From Rhodohalobacter mucosus (GTDB lineage: Bacteria; Bacteroidota; Rhodothermia; Balneolales; Balneolaceae), in assembly GCF_003150675.1 (NCBI RefSeq), contig NZ_QGGB01000005.1, positions 434,001 to 498,000 on the forward strand: a stretch of 64,000 nt of DNA. Reading direction: 5' to 3'. Position numbers and translations under genes: made by a program. Below are positions 8,684 to 17,792 of this stretch, in pieces. The notes below the pieces were generated by a model. It saw only the letters and a list, made by a program, of their open reading frames with translations, was not told where the DNA came from and searched no databases. How positions within the stretch are numbered: position 1 is the stretch's first letter; every line of letters begins with the position of its first letter.

Positions 8684-10045
8684 TTAAGACGTAAGAATGC
8701 GCTTCACGGTTTCAGGCTCCAGATTCTCTCTGCTTGCACTCTTTAACTCAAGCAGCAGCTGCAGATAGTACTCAGAACGTTTCATCATGGGAAGAACCTT
8801 TCTTCCCGGCAATACAAGCCGGTTTTCAACGGTGATGTACTCTTTGTCAATCCACTCGTTGATGCGGGTCCCAAATACGGAGGGAGTAATAAAGCCGAGC
8901 TTATTCACTCTTTTTCCGAAATCGGATACCGTGCAGACAGGCCTGAGGGACTCTGTTTCTGATTTGTCCCTTTTTTCGGCGGTATAAAAGCAGGCATCGC
9001 CCATAAGGTCGTTGGTCAGAGGTTGGTCAAGGGGTTCGGGCATCGACAGCGAACGAAGAGTGTAGTGGTAAATCAGCCGGTAAAGCTCTCCGGTTTTGGT
9101 ATCCAGTTCACCTTTTACTCTATCAGGTGTTAAATCCAATCTGAGCGGATGTACACTTTCGTGGGGGATATTGGGATCGGCAGTTTCACGCAGAAAACCG
9201 GGCTTGAACACGGTATCGGCTCCTGTTTGTAAAAACCGGGTGTGCAAACCCTCCCAGGTTTCAGAATAGAACGCATTGGCATCGGTTCTGGGATAGCTGA
9301 TAAGCGATTCATTGCACAGATGCAGCCTGTGCTGGAAAAGGCTGAACAGAAGCTGTTCAGCCTCAGTATAGGTGTCTGAAACCCCGTGCTGAACGGCATA
9401 CTCTATAATATCAAAAGTGGAGAGAGGCCTGTAGTTCCTGAATTCATCAAGAGCCGGATCGGGAGATACCGGAAACCATTCATCCGGGGAAGCATATACG
9501 GCATGTGTACTTTTGAAGGTATATCCGTTTTCATCGGCAAATGTCTGATACGGGAGCTTGCCGCTGAATGCCGCTGCCACAGCCGCCATGTCGGGTTCCG
9601 GCAGTGACGATGCACGGTGCCACAGCGTCCGTATCATATGGCGGTTTTTGAGCCTCTCCTCCAGATGCGATGCATTTAATTCTGTGGTTTCACTGAGCAT
9701 TTGAATGATACCGGCTTTGCTGATATGACGAATTTTTCCTCTCTTGAGAAGCGAAGATTTTAAAAAACGCGACAGGCTCCAGGCAATAAAGTCGCCGGAG
9801 GGATCCGTATCGGTTGCCACCACAATATTACCGGCCCACTTCGACTGCTCTTTAAGCTCTTTTCGGAAAACTGCCTGGTCCGGATTGGCCACTGCATTCA
9901 GACGATTCCTGTCCGGATCATATTCCGGTTTCCAGCAGTATCCGCCGGTTGATAGTACAAAGACGGAGGAAGGTGCCACATTCTGAATAAGCCGCGCCAT
10001 AACAGGCGATTCTACAATCAGAAGGGTATAGATGGAATTACTCAC
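8684..10045 (-). CDS. Reduced type IA topoisomerase-like protein
   Basis: The 453 residues follow the layout of bacterial topoisomerase I but are much shorter than the usual 700-900. A Toprim domain opens the protein: LLIVESPVMARLI (Glu12) and VVATDTDPSGDFIAWSL. The canonical DxDxE acidic triplet reads D79-T-D81-P-S83, so its third acid is replaced by Ser. The active-site tyrosine motif survives as LISYPRTDANAF (Tyr251), as does IPHESVHPL, equivalent to HEAIRPT. The GRVQ motif is degenerate, and no C-terminal zinc fingers are present. Activity is therefore uncertain. The gene overlaps ybeY by 4 bases (ATGA). A second, full topA is presumably elsewhere. Confidence 0.75.
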   Translation of the reverse strand: MSNSIYTLLIVESPVMARLIQNVAPSSVFVLSTGGYCWKPEYDPDRNRLNAVANPDQAVFRKELKEQSKWAGNIVVATDTDPSGDFIAWSLSRFLKSSLLKRGKIRHISKAGIIQMLSETTELNASHLEERLKNRHMIRTLWHRASSLPEPDMAAVAAAFSGKLPYQTFADENGYTFKSTHAVYASPDEWFPVSPDPALDEFRNYRPLSTFDIIEYAVQHGVSDTYTEAEQLLFSLFQHRLHLCNESLISYPRTDANAFYSETWEGLHTRFLQTGADTVFKPGFLRETADPNIPHESVHPLRLDLTPDRVKGELDTKTGELYRLIYHYTLRSLSMPEPLDQPLTNDLMGDACFYTAEKRDKSETESLRPVCTVSDFGKRVNKLGFITPSVFGTRINEWIDKEYITVENRLVLPGRKVLPMMKRSEYYLQLLLELKSASRENLEPETVKRILTS

Positions 10046-10515
10046 GAGTCGTTTTCAAGAAGTTCCAGATAACGGTTTTCAAGCCTCGTCATAGTCGATT
10101 TTTCGGCATCCGTCTTATCATTGTACCCTGCGAGGTGAATGAGCCCGTGCACAAAAACCCTGAGAAATTCATCGGCTGTATCCGTACCGAATTCAATGCT
10201 TTGCTCCAGGATCCTTGGGGCGCAGCAAAAGATTGTTCCCTCAAGGTTTTCAGAGCTTTCGTCGTAGCTGAAAGTGATTATATCTGTAATATAATCGTGA
10301 TCCAGGTATTCCCTGTTGATTCTCAGAATTTCCTTCTCATCCACATAGACAAGTTCTATGCTACGGAACCGAATCTTTTCATGCGTCTCCACGATTTGCA
10401 TAAGGTTCCTGAAAGAAGACTCGCCAACCGGTATCTTAATTCCGGACTGATTATGCATGGTGAAAGGCTCATCCGGAAACAGATCTGCGGTGTCAGGAAA
10501 GGTTTTCATCATCAA
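10042..10515 (-). CDS. ybeY: Endoribonuclease YbeY (16S rRNA maturation)
   Basis: YbeY is a metal-dependent RNase needed for 16S rRNA 3'-end processing and ribosome quality control. The protein has INREYLDHDYITDIITFSY and the metal site HGLIHLAGYNDKTDAEK. The first two zinc-type histidines are present; the third is Asn-Asp instead of the Asp-His of proteobacteria, a change I recall as usual in Bacteroidota. The annotated start overlaps the upstream gene by 23 bases. Met20 (about 10458) is an alternative start closer to the normal N-terminus. Confidence 0.9.
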   Translation of the reverse strand: MMMKTFPDTADLFPDEPFTMHNQSGIKIPVGESSFRNLMQIVETHEKIRFRSIELVYVDEKEILRINREYLDHDYITDIITFSYDESSENLEGTIFCCAPRILEQSIEFGTDTADEFLRVFVHGLIHLAGYNDKTDAEKSTMTRLENRYLELLENDS

Positions 10516-10972
10516 ATGAAAAGTCGTCCAGATCAGCAGATTCCGTTAGTGAGAGCGCCACGCCGCACATCATCACATCTTCAGGCAGCTTGGTGAAATC
10601 ACCCGTCAGTATGGACTCGTTAACATTGGCATACATACTGCAACCGGCACTTTGTTCTACAATCAATCCGGTAGTAATTTCACCTTGTTTACCGAAAAAA
10701 GTAACCTGTTTCAGAAGGTCGCTTGCGATAAATGCTGTACAATTATGCAATTGAAGGAAGGTTGTTCCTGAATAGACGGAGACCAGGTTCATGCGCTTTC
10801 CTTCGAGTTCGAGTCCCAGGTGAATTTCGAGAGCCAGCTTCGTACCCGCATCTTCATTGGAAACCTCAAAACGAAAAACATCGGTTCCGAATGGTTTTGG
10901 AGTTACCCCCAGTACATTGCCGATAGCCTGAATATTTTCTTTTGTAAATTCGTGAATCATAGTAGATGGCAT
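10493..10972 (-). CDS. Conserved hypothetical protein upstream of ybeY
   Basis: I do not recognise this 159-residue protein. It has no signal peptide or membrane segment, so it is probably cytoplasmic. The sequence alternates short beta-like stretches (VFRFEVSN, LALEIHLGLEL, MNLVSVYSG) with a loop-rich middle and an acidic tail rich in Asp and Ser (ESADLDDFSFDDENLS). Met5 (10960) is an alternative start. It overlaps the start of ybeY, so it likely heads the hypothetical-ybeY-topoisomerase-DUF445 transcript. The tight coupling to an rRNA-processing gene is the only hint to its role. Confidence 0.65.
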   Translation of the reverse strand: MPSTMIHEFTKENIQAIGNVLGVTPKPFGTDVFRFEVSNEDAGTKLALEIHLGLELEGKRMNLVSVYSGTTFLQLHNCTAFIASDLLKQVTFFGKQGEITTGLIVEQSAGCSMYANVNESILTGDFTKLPEDVMMCGVALSLTESADLDDFSFDDENLS

Positions 10973-11046
10973 TCAAATCAGTTGCAAAGCAAATAAAATC
11001 CGTTTCTAAATATACAATCTGCAGTCATAACTTTAAATCCGCTTTC

Positions 11047-14000
11047 TTACAGATCAATCCCGAACCTCAAAATCTGTTCGCGGCTTTGCTCAATGCTGTC
11101 GGGCAGTGCAAGGCGTCCGTTTGTGATAATATCCACTTCGGCGCCCAGTAATCCGGCCAAATCGGTTTCATCCAGCTCAAAATAGACATTTTGGAGTATG
11201 GTAATACGGCTTACGTTGAAGCTGAGATCCGAAATTTTCTCCTGAACGCGATTTCTCAAATTGTTTATCTGAGAGGTGATGGCCTGAGCCTGCTGCATTT
11301 TTGCTGATTGACGCGCTTCCCTGAGATCCTCTTCCAGGGAACCGATTCTGTCTTCCAGCCCGTTCAGGTCATTCATGTCCCAGCGCAGATCTTCCATCAG
11401 CTCAGCAGCAATGAAATCGGCCAGATCCACGGCCCGTTCTGTTTCATTAACTTTCATATATCGATATGCATACAGTACGGCAACGGTCCAGTCATGCTCA
11501 ATTTTTCTGAATGGAATATTGTCTTCGCCAAACCTTAACCAGTAGGCTGCCTGTTCTGTATTGCCTTCTTGCATGTAGGCATCAGCCAGCTGGGTAAAAC
11601 CGTAACGATAGTTTCCGAGCATCCGCCGCACATTTTCGTCAAAGTAGACATCCGGATTATTCCACTCATTGAACTCAAATTTACTCATCCGCTCTGCGTG
11701 AATATCGGGATCCACATAGCCGAAAGGTCCTGTTTGCCGTTTTTTGGGAACGACGCGGAATGTTTTGCCCTCAAACTGAAAGTAATCTTCAAGGCCAACC
11801 TGCCCCGAACGTGAAACGGTATTTGCAAAGTAGATCGGCCTGATCCACATGTTGTTCTCCAATAGATGGAGGATCATCTTATCCTGTGTCTGCAGGTAAT
11901 ACCTGGGATTGCCCTGGCTGTCGCGTCCTGCAAACCGTCCTTCCAGGTAAAAGCGCACTTCATTGTCGAGAGAATCTACGGGCATGGAGTAGGGAGTGGC
12001 CATCCGAAGCTGGTTGTATGTCATCTCATTCATATCCAGATTGCCTTCAGAGCTCAGAGTGGTGTAGAACGTACTCGTTGAGTCTTCAAGCTGATCGGGT
12101 GTTGCTTCAAATACGGACCGAAGCAGCTCTTTATCGACGGGCACTACAATGTCTCCGGGTTCATGCAGTTCCAGGGACGAGGTCATGGTTTCGATCTCAT
12201 CATCCGTAAGGTCGATTGCGACGGGCAGCGCCTCATGCGTACTTTGATCCCGCAGCTGTTTAATGTACCAGTCTGTATTCAGTAGACTCAGATTAACCAC
12301 GCGCACGTCCGTCCTGATCCCCTCTACCTCCTGTATGTACCAGAGAGGAAATGTATCGTTATCCCCGTTTGTGAATACAATAGCGTTTTCCTCGAGCGAC
12401 ATCAGCAGGTTGTAAGCGTAGTCGCGCGGCACATAATTATTGCTGCGGTCGTGGGCAGGCCAGTTCTGCACGGCCATCCAGAATGGAACCGCAAGGAACA
12501 GGAGCAGACTGGTGGCATAAGCCGAGGGTACATTTTTTCCGGAGAACTTCTTCAGGTAATCGATGATGGCCGTTATTCCGATTCCAACCCAGATAGAGAA
12601 TGCAAAAAAGGATCCTACATACGCATAATCCCTCTCCCTGGGCTCAAATGGAGTCTGATTCAGATAAATCACGATTGCAAGGCCGGTCAGGATGAATAGA
12701 GCGGTAACGGCGGTTGCCCTCGGCCAGTCTTTTCTGAAATGGTAGATGAGTCCAAACAATCCCAGTAAAAAAGGCAGAAAATAGTAGGGGGTATTGGCCG
12801 GATTATCTGCATGCCTTGTATCCCCGAATCCGGCGTACCATCCGGTGTCCTGAATATCCGCATCCCGGCCGATGAAATTCCAGTTCAGATACCGCAGATA
12901 CATGTGATTGATCTGATACGTCAGAAAATAATCCAGATCAGAGCTGAATCTTGAGTAGTAATCCAAATGATTTGGTTGGGCGGAGTGACGCCGGGGGAAA
13001 AGAACTTCTGTAGTACGGTCGATGGAACCGGTTCGGTTATTGTAGGAATTCCCCTGGAAGAGCGGCGACTGTCCGTACTGATCGCGGCTGAGGTAGCTTA
13101 CAAAAGATTCGGTGGTAGACGGGTCGTTCTGATCGATAGGGGGGGATGCCTGCGAACGGATCAGTACCAGCGCGTAGCTTGAGTACCCGATAACAATCAT
13201 CATATAGCAAAGCATCACAATGTTGGCTATTCTCATGCCCTTTTTCTGGGTGTAGTAAACCCCGAATAAAACAGCCAGCACAATCAGCATAACAAAGGTG
13301 ACAGGACCAATAAGCCCATAGGTGATATTCCCGATCCGTCCCGCCATGTCCGGGATCAGAATAATGGTGACCGGGTAGATGGAAAGAAAGGCCGCCACGG
13401 AGATCCCGCCCATCGCCAGAAAGGATGAAAGGGAGAATTCGTATTTCTTAAAATAGATAATGAGTGCAATGAAGAAAATGGCCAGCAGGTTCAGCAGGTG
13501 GACACCGATACCGATGCCGAACAGGTATGCAATCAGTACCAGCCAGCGCTCGGAATAGGGTTCATCGTGATTGGCCGACCATCTCAGGGTCATCCAGACG
13601 ACCAGGGCGGTAAAGAACATGGATGATGCATACATTTCGGCTTCTACGGCGTTGAACCACTGTGTATGTGTAACGGTGAACATGCATGCTGCAATAAGTC
13701 CGCCCGAGTACATTCCGATAAGATCCATGATGTCCATTTCATCAGCGCTTCCCCGCCACTCCTGAATCAGGCGCACAATGATGAGATAGAGAAGCATCAC
13801 GGCAAATGCAGACGCTGTAACGCTGATCATATTGATGCTTAAAGCAACATATTCGGAGGGAACAAACATGGAAACGACACGGCCTACAAGAGCAAAGAAT
13901 GGGGACCCTGGAGGGTGTGCAACCTGCAGCGTATGGGCTACAGCAATATATTCAGCCGGATCCCAGAACGATGTGGTTGGTGCAACGGTGAACGCATAAA

Positions 14001-14082
14001 TAATAAAAGCATATGCAAAACTGAGAAGAGCAAAAAAGATATTTCGCGATTTATGCTGTGCGAATACTGAGGTTAAATCCAT
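11047..14082 (-). CDS. DUF2723 (TMEM260-like) membrane protein
   Basis: This 1011-residue protein has a GT-C-like layout. The first 530 residues hold about a dozen membrane segments. The acidic loop motif FWDPAEYIAVAHTL (39-52) leads into AHPPGSPFFALVGR, typical of DUF2723. The periplasmic half has the second family signature, FTNGDNDTFPLWYIQEVEGI, then VVNLSLLNTDWYI. Its C-terminus is helical with a coiled-coil-like stretch (LEDRIGSLEEDLREARQ). The eukaryotic relative TMEM260 is an O-mannosyltransferase, so sugar transfer from a lipid donor to secreted proteins is a fair inference, not shown. It stands alone between short intergenic gaps. Confidence 0.85.
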   Translation of the reverse strand: MDLTSVFAQHKSRNIFFALLSFAYAFIIYAFTVAPTTSFWDPAEYIAVAHTLQVAHPPGSPFFALVGRVVSMFVPSEYVALSINMISVTASAFAVMLLYLIIVRLIQEWRGSADEMDIMDLIGMYSGGLIAACMFTVTHTQWFNAVEAEMYASSMFFTALVVWMTLRWSANHDEPYSERWLVLIAYLFGIGIGVHLLNLLAIFFIALIIYFKKYEFSLSSFLAMGGISVAAFLSIYPVTIILIPDMAGRIGNITYGLIGPVTFVMLIVLAVLFGVYYTQKKGMRIANIVMLCYMMIVIGYSSYALVLIRSQASPPIDQNDPSTTESFVSYLSRDQYGQSPLFQGNSYNNRTGSIDRTTEVLFPRRHSAQPNHLDYYSRFSSDLDYFLTYQINHMYLRYLNWNFIGRDADIQDTGWYAGFGDTRHADNPANTPYYFLPFLLGLFGLIYHFRKDWPRATAVTALFILTGLAIVIYLNQTPFEPRERDYAYVGSFFAFSIWVGIGITAIIDYLKKFSGKNVPSAYATSLLLFLAVPFWMAVQNWPAHDRSNNYVPRDYAYNLLMSLEENAIVFTNGDNDTFPLWYIQEVEGIRTDVRVVNLSLLNTDWYIKQLRDQSTHEALPVAIDLTDDEIETMTSSLELHEPGDIVVPVDKELLRSVFEATPDQLEDSTSTFYTTLSSEGNLDMNEMTYNQLRMATPYSMPVDSLDNEVRFYLEGRFAGRDSQGNPRYYLQTQDKMILHLLENNMWIRPIYFANTVSRSGQVGLEDYFQFEGKTFRVVPKKRQTGPFGYVDPDIHAERMSKFEFNEWNNPDVYFDENVRRMLGNYRYGFTQLADAYMQEGNTEQAAYWLRFGEDNIPFRKIEHDWTVAVLYAYRYMKVNETERAVDLADFIAAELMEDLRWDMNDLNGLEDRIGSLEEDLREARQSAKMQQAQAITSQINNLRNRVQEKISDLSFNVSRITILQNVYFELDETDLAGLLGAEVDIITNGRLALPDSIEQSREQILRFGIDL

Positions 14083-14171
14083 GTAAAAATGTTGCAGTTT
14101 CGTTTCAGATTCACGGTATCAGGCTCCATACCGGCATTTACCACTGTCAGAGCCCCTAACGAGTATAAATC

Positions 14172-14195
14172 GGTGAATATTTTTTGAAATTCACC
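14172..14195. promoter_or_regulatory. Inverted repeat in the divergent DUF2723/symporter gap
   Basis: GGTGAAT (14172-14178) and ATTCACC (14189-14195) form a 7-base inverted repeat with a 10-base centre, and a further GATTCACC follows at about 14215. The 280-base gap between the divergent genes holds no coding signal. An operator is one reading; chance is another. Confidence 0.25.
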
Positions 14196-14380
14196 ATAAG
14201 TCGCCAAGATACCGATTCACCCTATGATTACACAATTAAAACAGGCCCGAACTGCATTGAGAAACGGTTAAAATCCATCAAATAGCGGCAATTAGATAAA
14301 TTCAGCCTTGCCTGTAAAGTGAAAAATGGTTATCAACAGCCTGAACAAAACTCAGTAAGACAGTGGTAAAAAAAATTGAC

Positions 14381-15880
14381 ATGCCGGATAAAGTAACAAG
14401 TACTGAACGCTTCAGTACCAAATGGGGACTCATATTAAGTGTGCTGGGTATTGCGGTTGGTACCGGCAATATCTGGAGATTTCCCAGAATAGCGGCAGAG
14501 AATGGCGGAGAAACGGGCGCAGGAGCCTTTTTAATCGCCTGGGTTACTTTTCTTTTTATCTGGTCGATACCGCTCATTATAGCGGAGTACGGTATCGGCA
14601 GGAACGGCCGAAAAGGTGTTATCGGGTCGTTCATTAAAATGACCAGTGAAAAGTTTGCCTGGATGGGCTCGTTTATCGGCTTTGTTGCCACAGCCATTAT
14701 GTTTTACTACAGTGTGGTTGCCGGCTGGTGTCTCTACTACCTTATCGAATCTGTTTTTTCAACACTGCCGGAGAACGTCGAACAGGCGAACATGGTGTGG
14801 GAAGGATTCCAGGGATCGATGCTTCCATCCGTTTTTCACCTGATCATGATTACCTGCGGCGGACTGATAATCATAAAAGGCGTAAAAAGCATTGAACGAA
14901 TCAATCTGATTTTGATTCCATCGCTTCTGCTGGTGCTTGTTATTTCACTCATTAAAGCGCTCACCCTTCCCGGTAGCTCAGCGGGCATTGTCTATCTTTT
15001 TACACCCGACTGGGCAACGCTGAAGGAACCCGGTCTGTGGCTCGAAGCTTTGACACAAAACGCATGGGATACAGGTGCCGCCTGGGGTTTGATCCTCACC
15101 TATGGTGCGTACATGCGCAAAAAGGATGATATTGCGATCAGCGCATTTCAGACAGGAATCGGGAACAATATGGTGTCGCTGATGGCGGCGGTTATCATTT
15201 TCTCCACGGTGTTTGGTACACTTGGGGGCATGAATATGAGCGATGGGCAGATTCTGGATGTGATGCGCGATTCGGGCCCTGCTTCAACGGGGCTGACCTT
15301 TATGTGGATGCCACAGCTATTTCAGGAAATGGCTGGCGGTAAAATCTTTGCCATTCTATTCTTTTTGGGACTCACGTTTGCGGCCTTCAGTTCTCTTATT
15401 TCCATGATTGAGCTTGCCACAAAAGTTTTTGTTGATATGGGAATAACCAGAAAAAAAGCGACCATAGCTGTATGCACGGCCGGTTTTATGTTTGGTCTTC
15501 CATCTGCGGTTTCACTCGATTTCTTTGCCAATCAGGATTTTGTGTGGGGCGTAGGCCTGATGGCATCGGGCGGACTTATCTCTTTTGCCGTTATTCAGTT
15601 TGGTGCCGACAAATTCAGAAATACGCTGGTCAACAACGAGGAGAGCCGGTTCAAACTTGGCCGGTGGTGGGTTTTTATCATCAAATATGTGGTGCCCGTA
15701 CAGGTAATCACGCTTCTGGCATGGTGGATTTATCTGAGTGCCACCAGTTTTGCTCCCGATACCTGGTATAATCCGTTAAGCCCGTTTTCGGTTGCTACGG
15801 TACTCGTTCAGTGGGGTATTGTGGTTGTTCTCTTTAAAATTTACAACCGCAGAATCGCTCAGAAAACAATTCTGAATTGA
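14381..15880 (+). CDS. Sodium-dependent NSS/SNF family symporter (first copy)
   Basis: Neurotransmitter:sodium symporters of the LeuT type co-transport amino acids or related solutes with Na+. The first membrane helix has the family hallmark WGLILSVLGIAVGTGNIWRFPRIA, with the unwound Gly-rich Na+-site region, and there are about 11-12 membrane segments. I prefer the ATG at 14381; a GTG at 14363 in the same frame would add six residues. With this start it is 499 residues. A second NSS gene is encoded at 35986-37335, and the two are clearly different paralogues (this one lacks the latter's SNGGAAFLIIYLICC segment). The substrate is unknown. Confidence 0.88.
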   Translation: MPDKVTSTERFSTKWGLILSVLGIAVGTGNIWRFPRIAAENGGETGAGAFLIAWVTFLFIWSIPLIIAEYGIGRNGRKGVIGSFIKMTSEKFAWMGSFIGFVATAIMFYYSVVAGWCLYYLIESVFSTLPENVEQANMVWEGFQGSMLPSVFHLIMITCGGLIIIKGVKSIERINLILIPSLLLVLVISLIKALTLPGSSAGIVYLFTPDWATLKEPGLWLEALTQNAWDTGAAWGLILTYGAYMRKKDDIAISAFQTGIGNNMVSLMAAVIIFSTVFGTLGGMNMSDGQILDVMRDSGPASTGLTFMWMPQLFQEMAGGKIFAILFFLGLTFAAFSSLISMIELATKVFVDMGITRKKATIAVCTAGFMFGLPSAVSLDFFANQDFVWGVGLMASGGLISFAVIQFGADKFRNTLVNNEESRFKLGRWWVFIIKYVVPVQVITLLAWWIYLSATSFAPDTWYNPLSPFSVATVLVQWGIVVVLFKIYNRRIAQKTILN

Positions 15881-15963
15881 TTTCCGGGGAGTGAAGGCAC
15901 TTGGTAGCGATCATATGCGTCCGCACAGTTACCGGTATGGCTGTCAGGAGAAAGAAGGGATTC

Positions 15964-16545
15964 CTAGGTTTTGGACTCTATTCTTTTCAGCGTCTCGTTC
16001 ATCTCCCTTAGAAGGCTGACCATTTCGTCGGGTGCATTCGACTGCGGAAACGATGAGGAAGATCCCGCCGCCGCGAGTGCGCGGCTGTCTTTATCCGTAA
16101 TCTCATCCCGCTGGTCCAGCACCATTTCGCGAAATTCCCTGGCAGAGATAATTCCTATCAGAGACATATCCGTGACGCCCTGGGCGGCATTTCCGGCTGT
16201 TTCAATCATGATTCTGCTCAAGCCCAGATAACGCAGTATGGGGCCTTCCTTAAAGGTAAGGTCCTGAATTTTGTCGAGGGGTATGGTTTTCTCGGTTGTA
16301 AACCATAAACCTTTTTTAAAATGTAGAGACCGGGTGGTAAGCTTGCATTCCAGGTTCTCAAAATAGCGGTTTACGTAAATTCTACCCAATATGAGCCAAA
16401 ACGGGATCAGAATAATCCCAACAACCGTAGCCAGCATCACAATTGCAGCAGAGAGCAATACGTAGGTTTTGAGCCGCTCATCAAATTTTGCCTCATGAAG
16501 CAGTTGTGCGCGTTGTCGTGAAGTTTGAGAACCCTTTTCCATCAT
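15964..16545 (-). CDS. PH-domain (bPH2-type) membrane protein
   Basis: The 193-residue protein has two adjacent membrane helices (about residues 27-55), followed by the YbdS/bPH2-like pattern ECKLTTRSLHFKKGLWFTTEKTIPLDKIQDLTFKEGPILRYLGLSRIMIET as short segments in order. The TTEKTIPLDKIQDL core and the LGLSRIMIET strand are typical. The C-terminal 60 residues are charged and end in a coiled-coil-like helix (LREMNETLKRIESKT). Functions of bPH2 proteins are mostly unknown; a membrane-associated role is inferred. Confidence 0.8.
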   Translation of the reverse strand: MMEKGSQTSRQRAQLLHEAKFDERLKTYVLLSAAIVMLATVVGIILIPFWLILGRIYVNRYFENLECKLTTRSLHFKKGLWFTTEKTIPLDKIQDLTFKEGPILRYLGLSRIMIETAGNAAQGVTDMSLIGIISAREFREMVLDQRDEITDKDSRALAAAGSSSSFPQSNAPDEMVSLLREMNETLKRIESKT

Positions 16546-16610
16546 ACCCTCTGTTTTTTTGAATTCCGGATTTGTACACGAAAAGTATACAAAATCGGGT
16601 GATAATATGT

Positions 16611-17081
16611 TCAGGAACCTGGATCGGGTATGAGCCTGCCACCCCGAACGGTTGCCCCAATCACGATTGCAGAGCTGATAATGATGAAGTTTTTAAAAAT
16701 GTACTGCCCTTCAATGGTAAGGCCGAATGGTATCCGGGTAAATACGATATCCGGGAAAAGGACAATCGGACTAAGTGTGCCCGCCATCTGGAACAATAGG
16801 AGAAGAATGGTGAGCCTGAGCTGCCGTCCGTAGAGCATTAAAAGCCCGATGAATACTTCAAATACAGCCAGTGCAATAAGGGCTGCACCGGATGGCACCG
16901 TTCCAAAGGTGAGGACTTCAATCGTTGAAACTGCCAGCTGCTCTGCGGGGCTCAGTCCGGGAAAGAATTTGAGCGCACCGAACCAGATATAGAGTATCCC
17001 GATACTATAACGAAGAAAGCGAATGCCGTACCGGGCCATCCAGTTTGTAATAAGCGGATCCAGAAAGGCAAAAAGCTTCAT
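16611..17081 (-). CDS. DoxX/DUF417-like membrane protein
   Basis: A 156-residue protein with four membrane segments. The start (MARYGIRFLRYSIGILYIWFGALKFFPG) and the end (EGQYIFKNFIIISSAIVIGA) resemble the DoxX/DUF417 (RclC/YkgB) group of four-helix membrane proteins. RclC has been linked to reactive chlorine resistance in E. coli. Here the downstream gene on the same strand is MsrB's neighbour (msrB lies just upstream), so an oxidative-stress link is suggestive only. Confidence 0.65.
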   Translation of the reverse strand: MKLFAFLDPLITNWMARYGIRFLRYSIGILYIWFGALKFFPGLSPAEQLAVSTIEVLTFGTVPSGAALIALAVFEVFIGLLMLYGRQLRLTILLLLFQMAGTLSPIVLFPDIVFTRIPFGLTIEGQYIFKNFIIISSAIVIGATVRGGRLIPDPGS

Positions 17082-17126
17082 TGCCCTGAAGCGTTAAAAT
17101 AACTTCCCATCATTGCGTCCGGTTGT

Positions 17127-17699
17127 TTATTCCGACTCTTCTTTCGGTATGAATTTCAGTGCAGCGGAGTTCATGCAGTATCGCAGGCCTGTGGGTTCTG
17201 GTCCGTCTTCAAAAACATGCCCCAGGTGGGATTCGCAGCGGCTGCAGATTGTTTCCGTCCGTGTCATGAAAAAGCTGTTATCCTCTTTTTCACCCACTGC
17301 CTCTTCCCGGATAGGTGCATAAAAGCTGGGCCAACCGCTCCGGCTGTTATACTTCGTCTCCGAATGGAAAAGCGGCTGTCCGCATGCTTTGCATACATAT
17401 ACGCCCTCCTCGTAGTGGCTGTTGTATTTATTGGCCCAGGGAATTTCGGTGCCTTTTTTTCTAAGTATCCTGAACTCCTCTGATGTGAGAAGTTCTCTCC
17501 ACTCTTCTTCGGTTCGCGTCACTTTTTTATCGTTCGACGTATCTGCCATAGCAATTTCGTAGGTTAAATGATCCAGATGACTGTGCTGATCCTGAGTCTC
17601 AAATGCTGCTTCAGAAGCGGGAATATCGGGAGTTTCAGCTTCATTGGCTGCACATGCTGTCAGTAATCCAAAAATCAGTGTTGTAAGTATCGTTTTCAT
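17127..17699 (-). CDS. msrB: Peptide-methionine (R)-S-oxide reductase, lipoprotein form
   Basis: MsrB reduces methionine-R-sulfoxide in proteins. The catalytic domain has both zinc CxxC pairs (CKACGQPLF and CSRCESHLGHVF) and the resolving and catalytic region GLRYCMNSAALKF. Before it is a 60-residue linker and an N-terminal signal with a lipobox (LLTAC, Cys16), so this is an exported lipoprotein. That places methionine repair outside the cytoplasm, possibly in the periplasm or on the outer membrane. The gene lies 45 bases upstream of the DoxX-like gene and both may share a transcript. Confidence 0.92.
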   Translation of the reverse strand: MKTILTTLIFGLLTACAANEAETPDIPASEAAFETQDQHSHLDHLTYEIAMADTSNDKKVTRTEEEWRELLTSEEFRILRKKGTEIPWANKYNSHYEEGVYVCKACGQPLFHSETKYNSRSGWPSFYAPIREEAVGEKEDNSFFMTRTETICSRCESHLGHVFEDGPEPTGLRYCMNSAALKFIPKEESE

Positions 17700-17792
17700 A
17701 GGATTGTTATGTTTACAGGTATAACCAAACCAATCTGATTATCATTCTTGAACTGTTACAAATGAAAAACAACCAGAAGCGTCAATGCAGTG

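Noticed and set aside
10493-10972. CheX-like chemotaxis protein
   Set aside because: I considered CheX for the gene before ybeY because of its size, but no CheX signature residues are visible.
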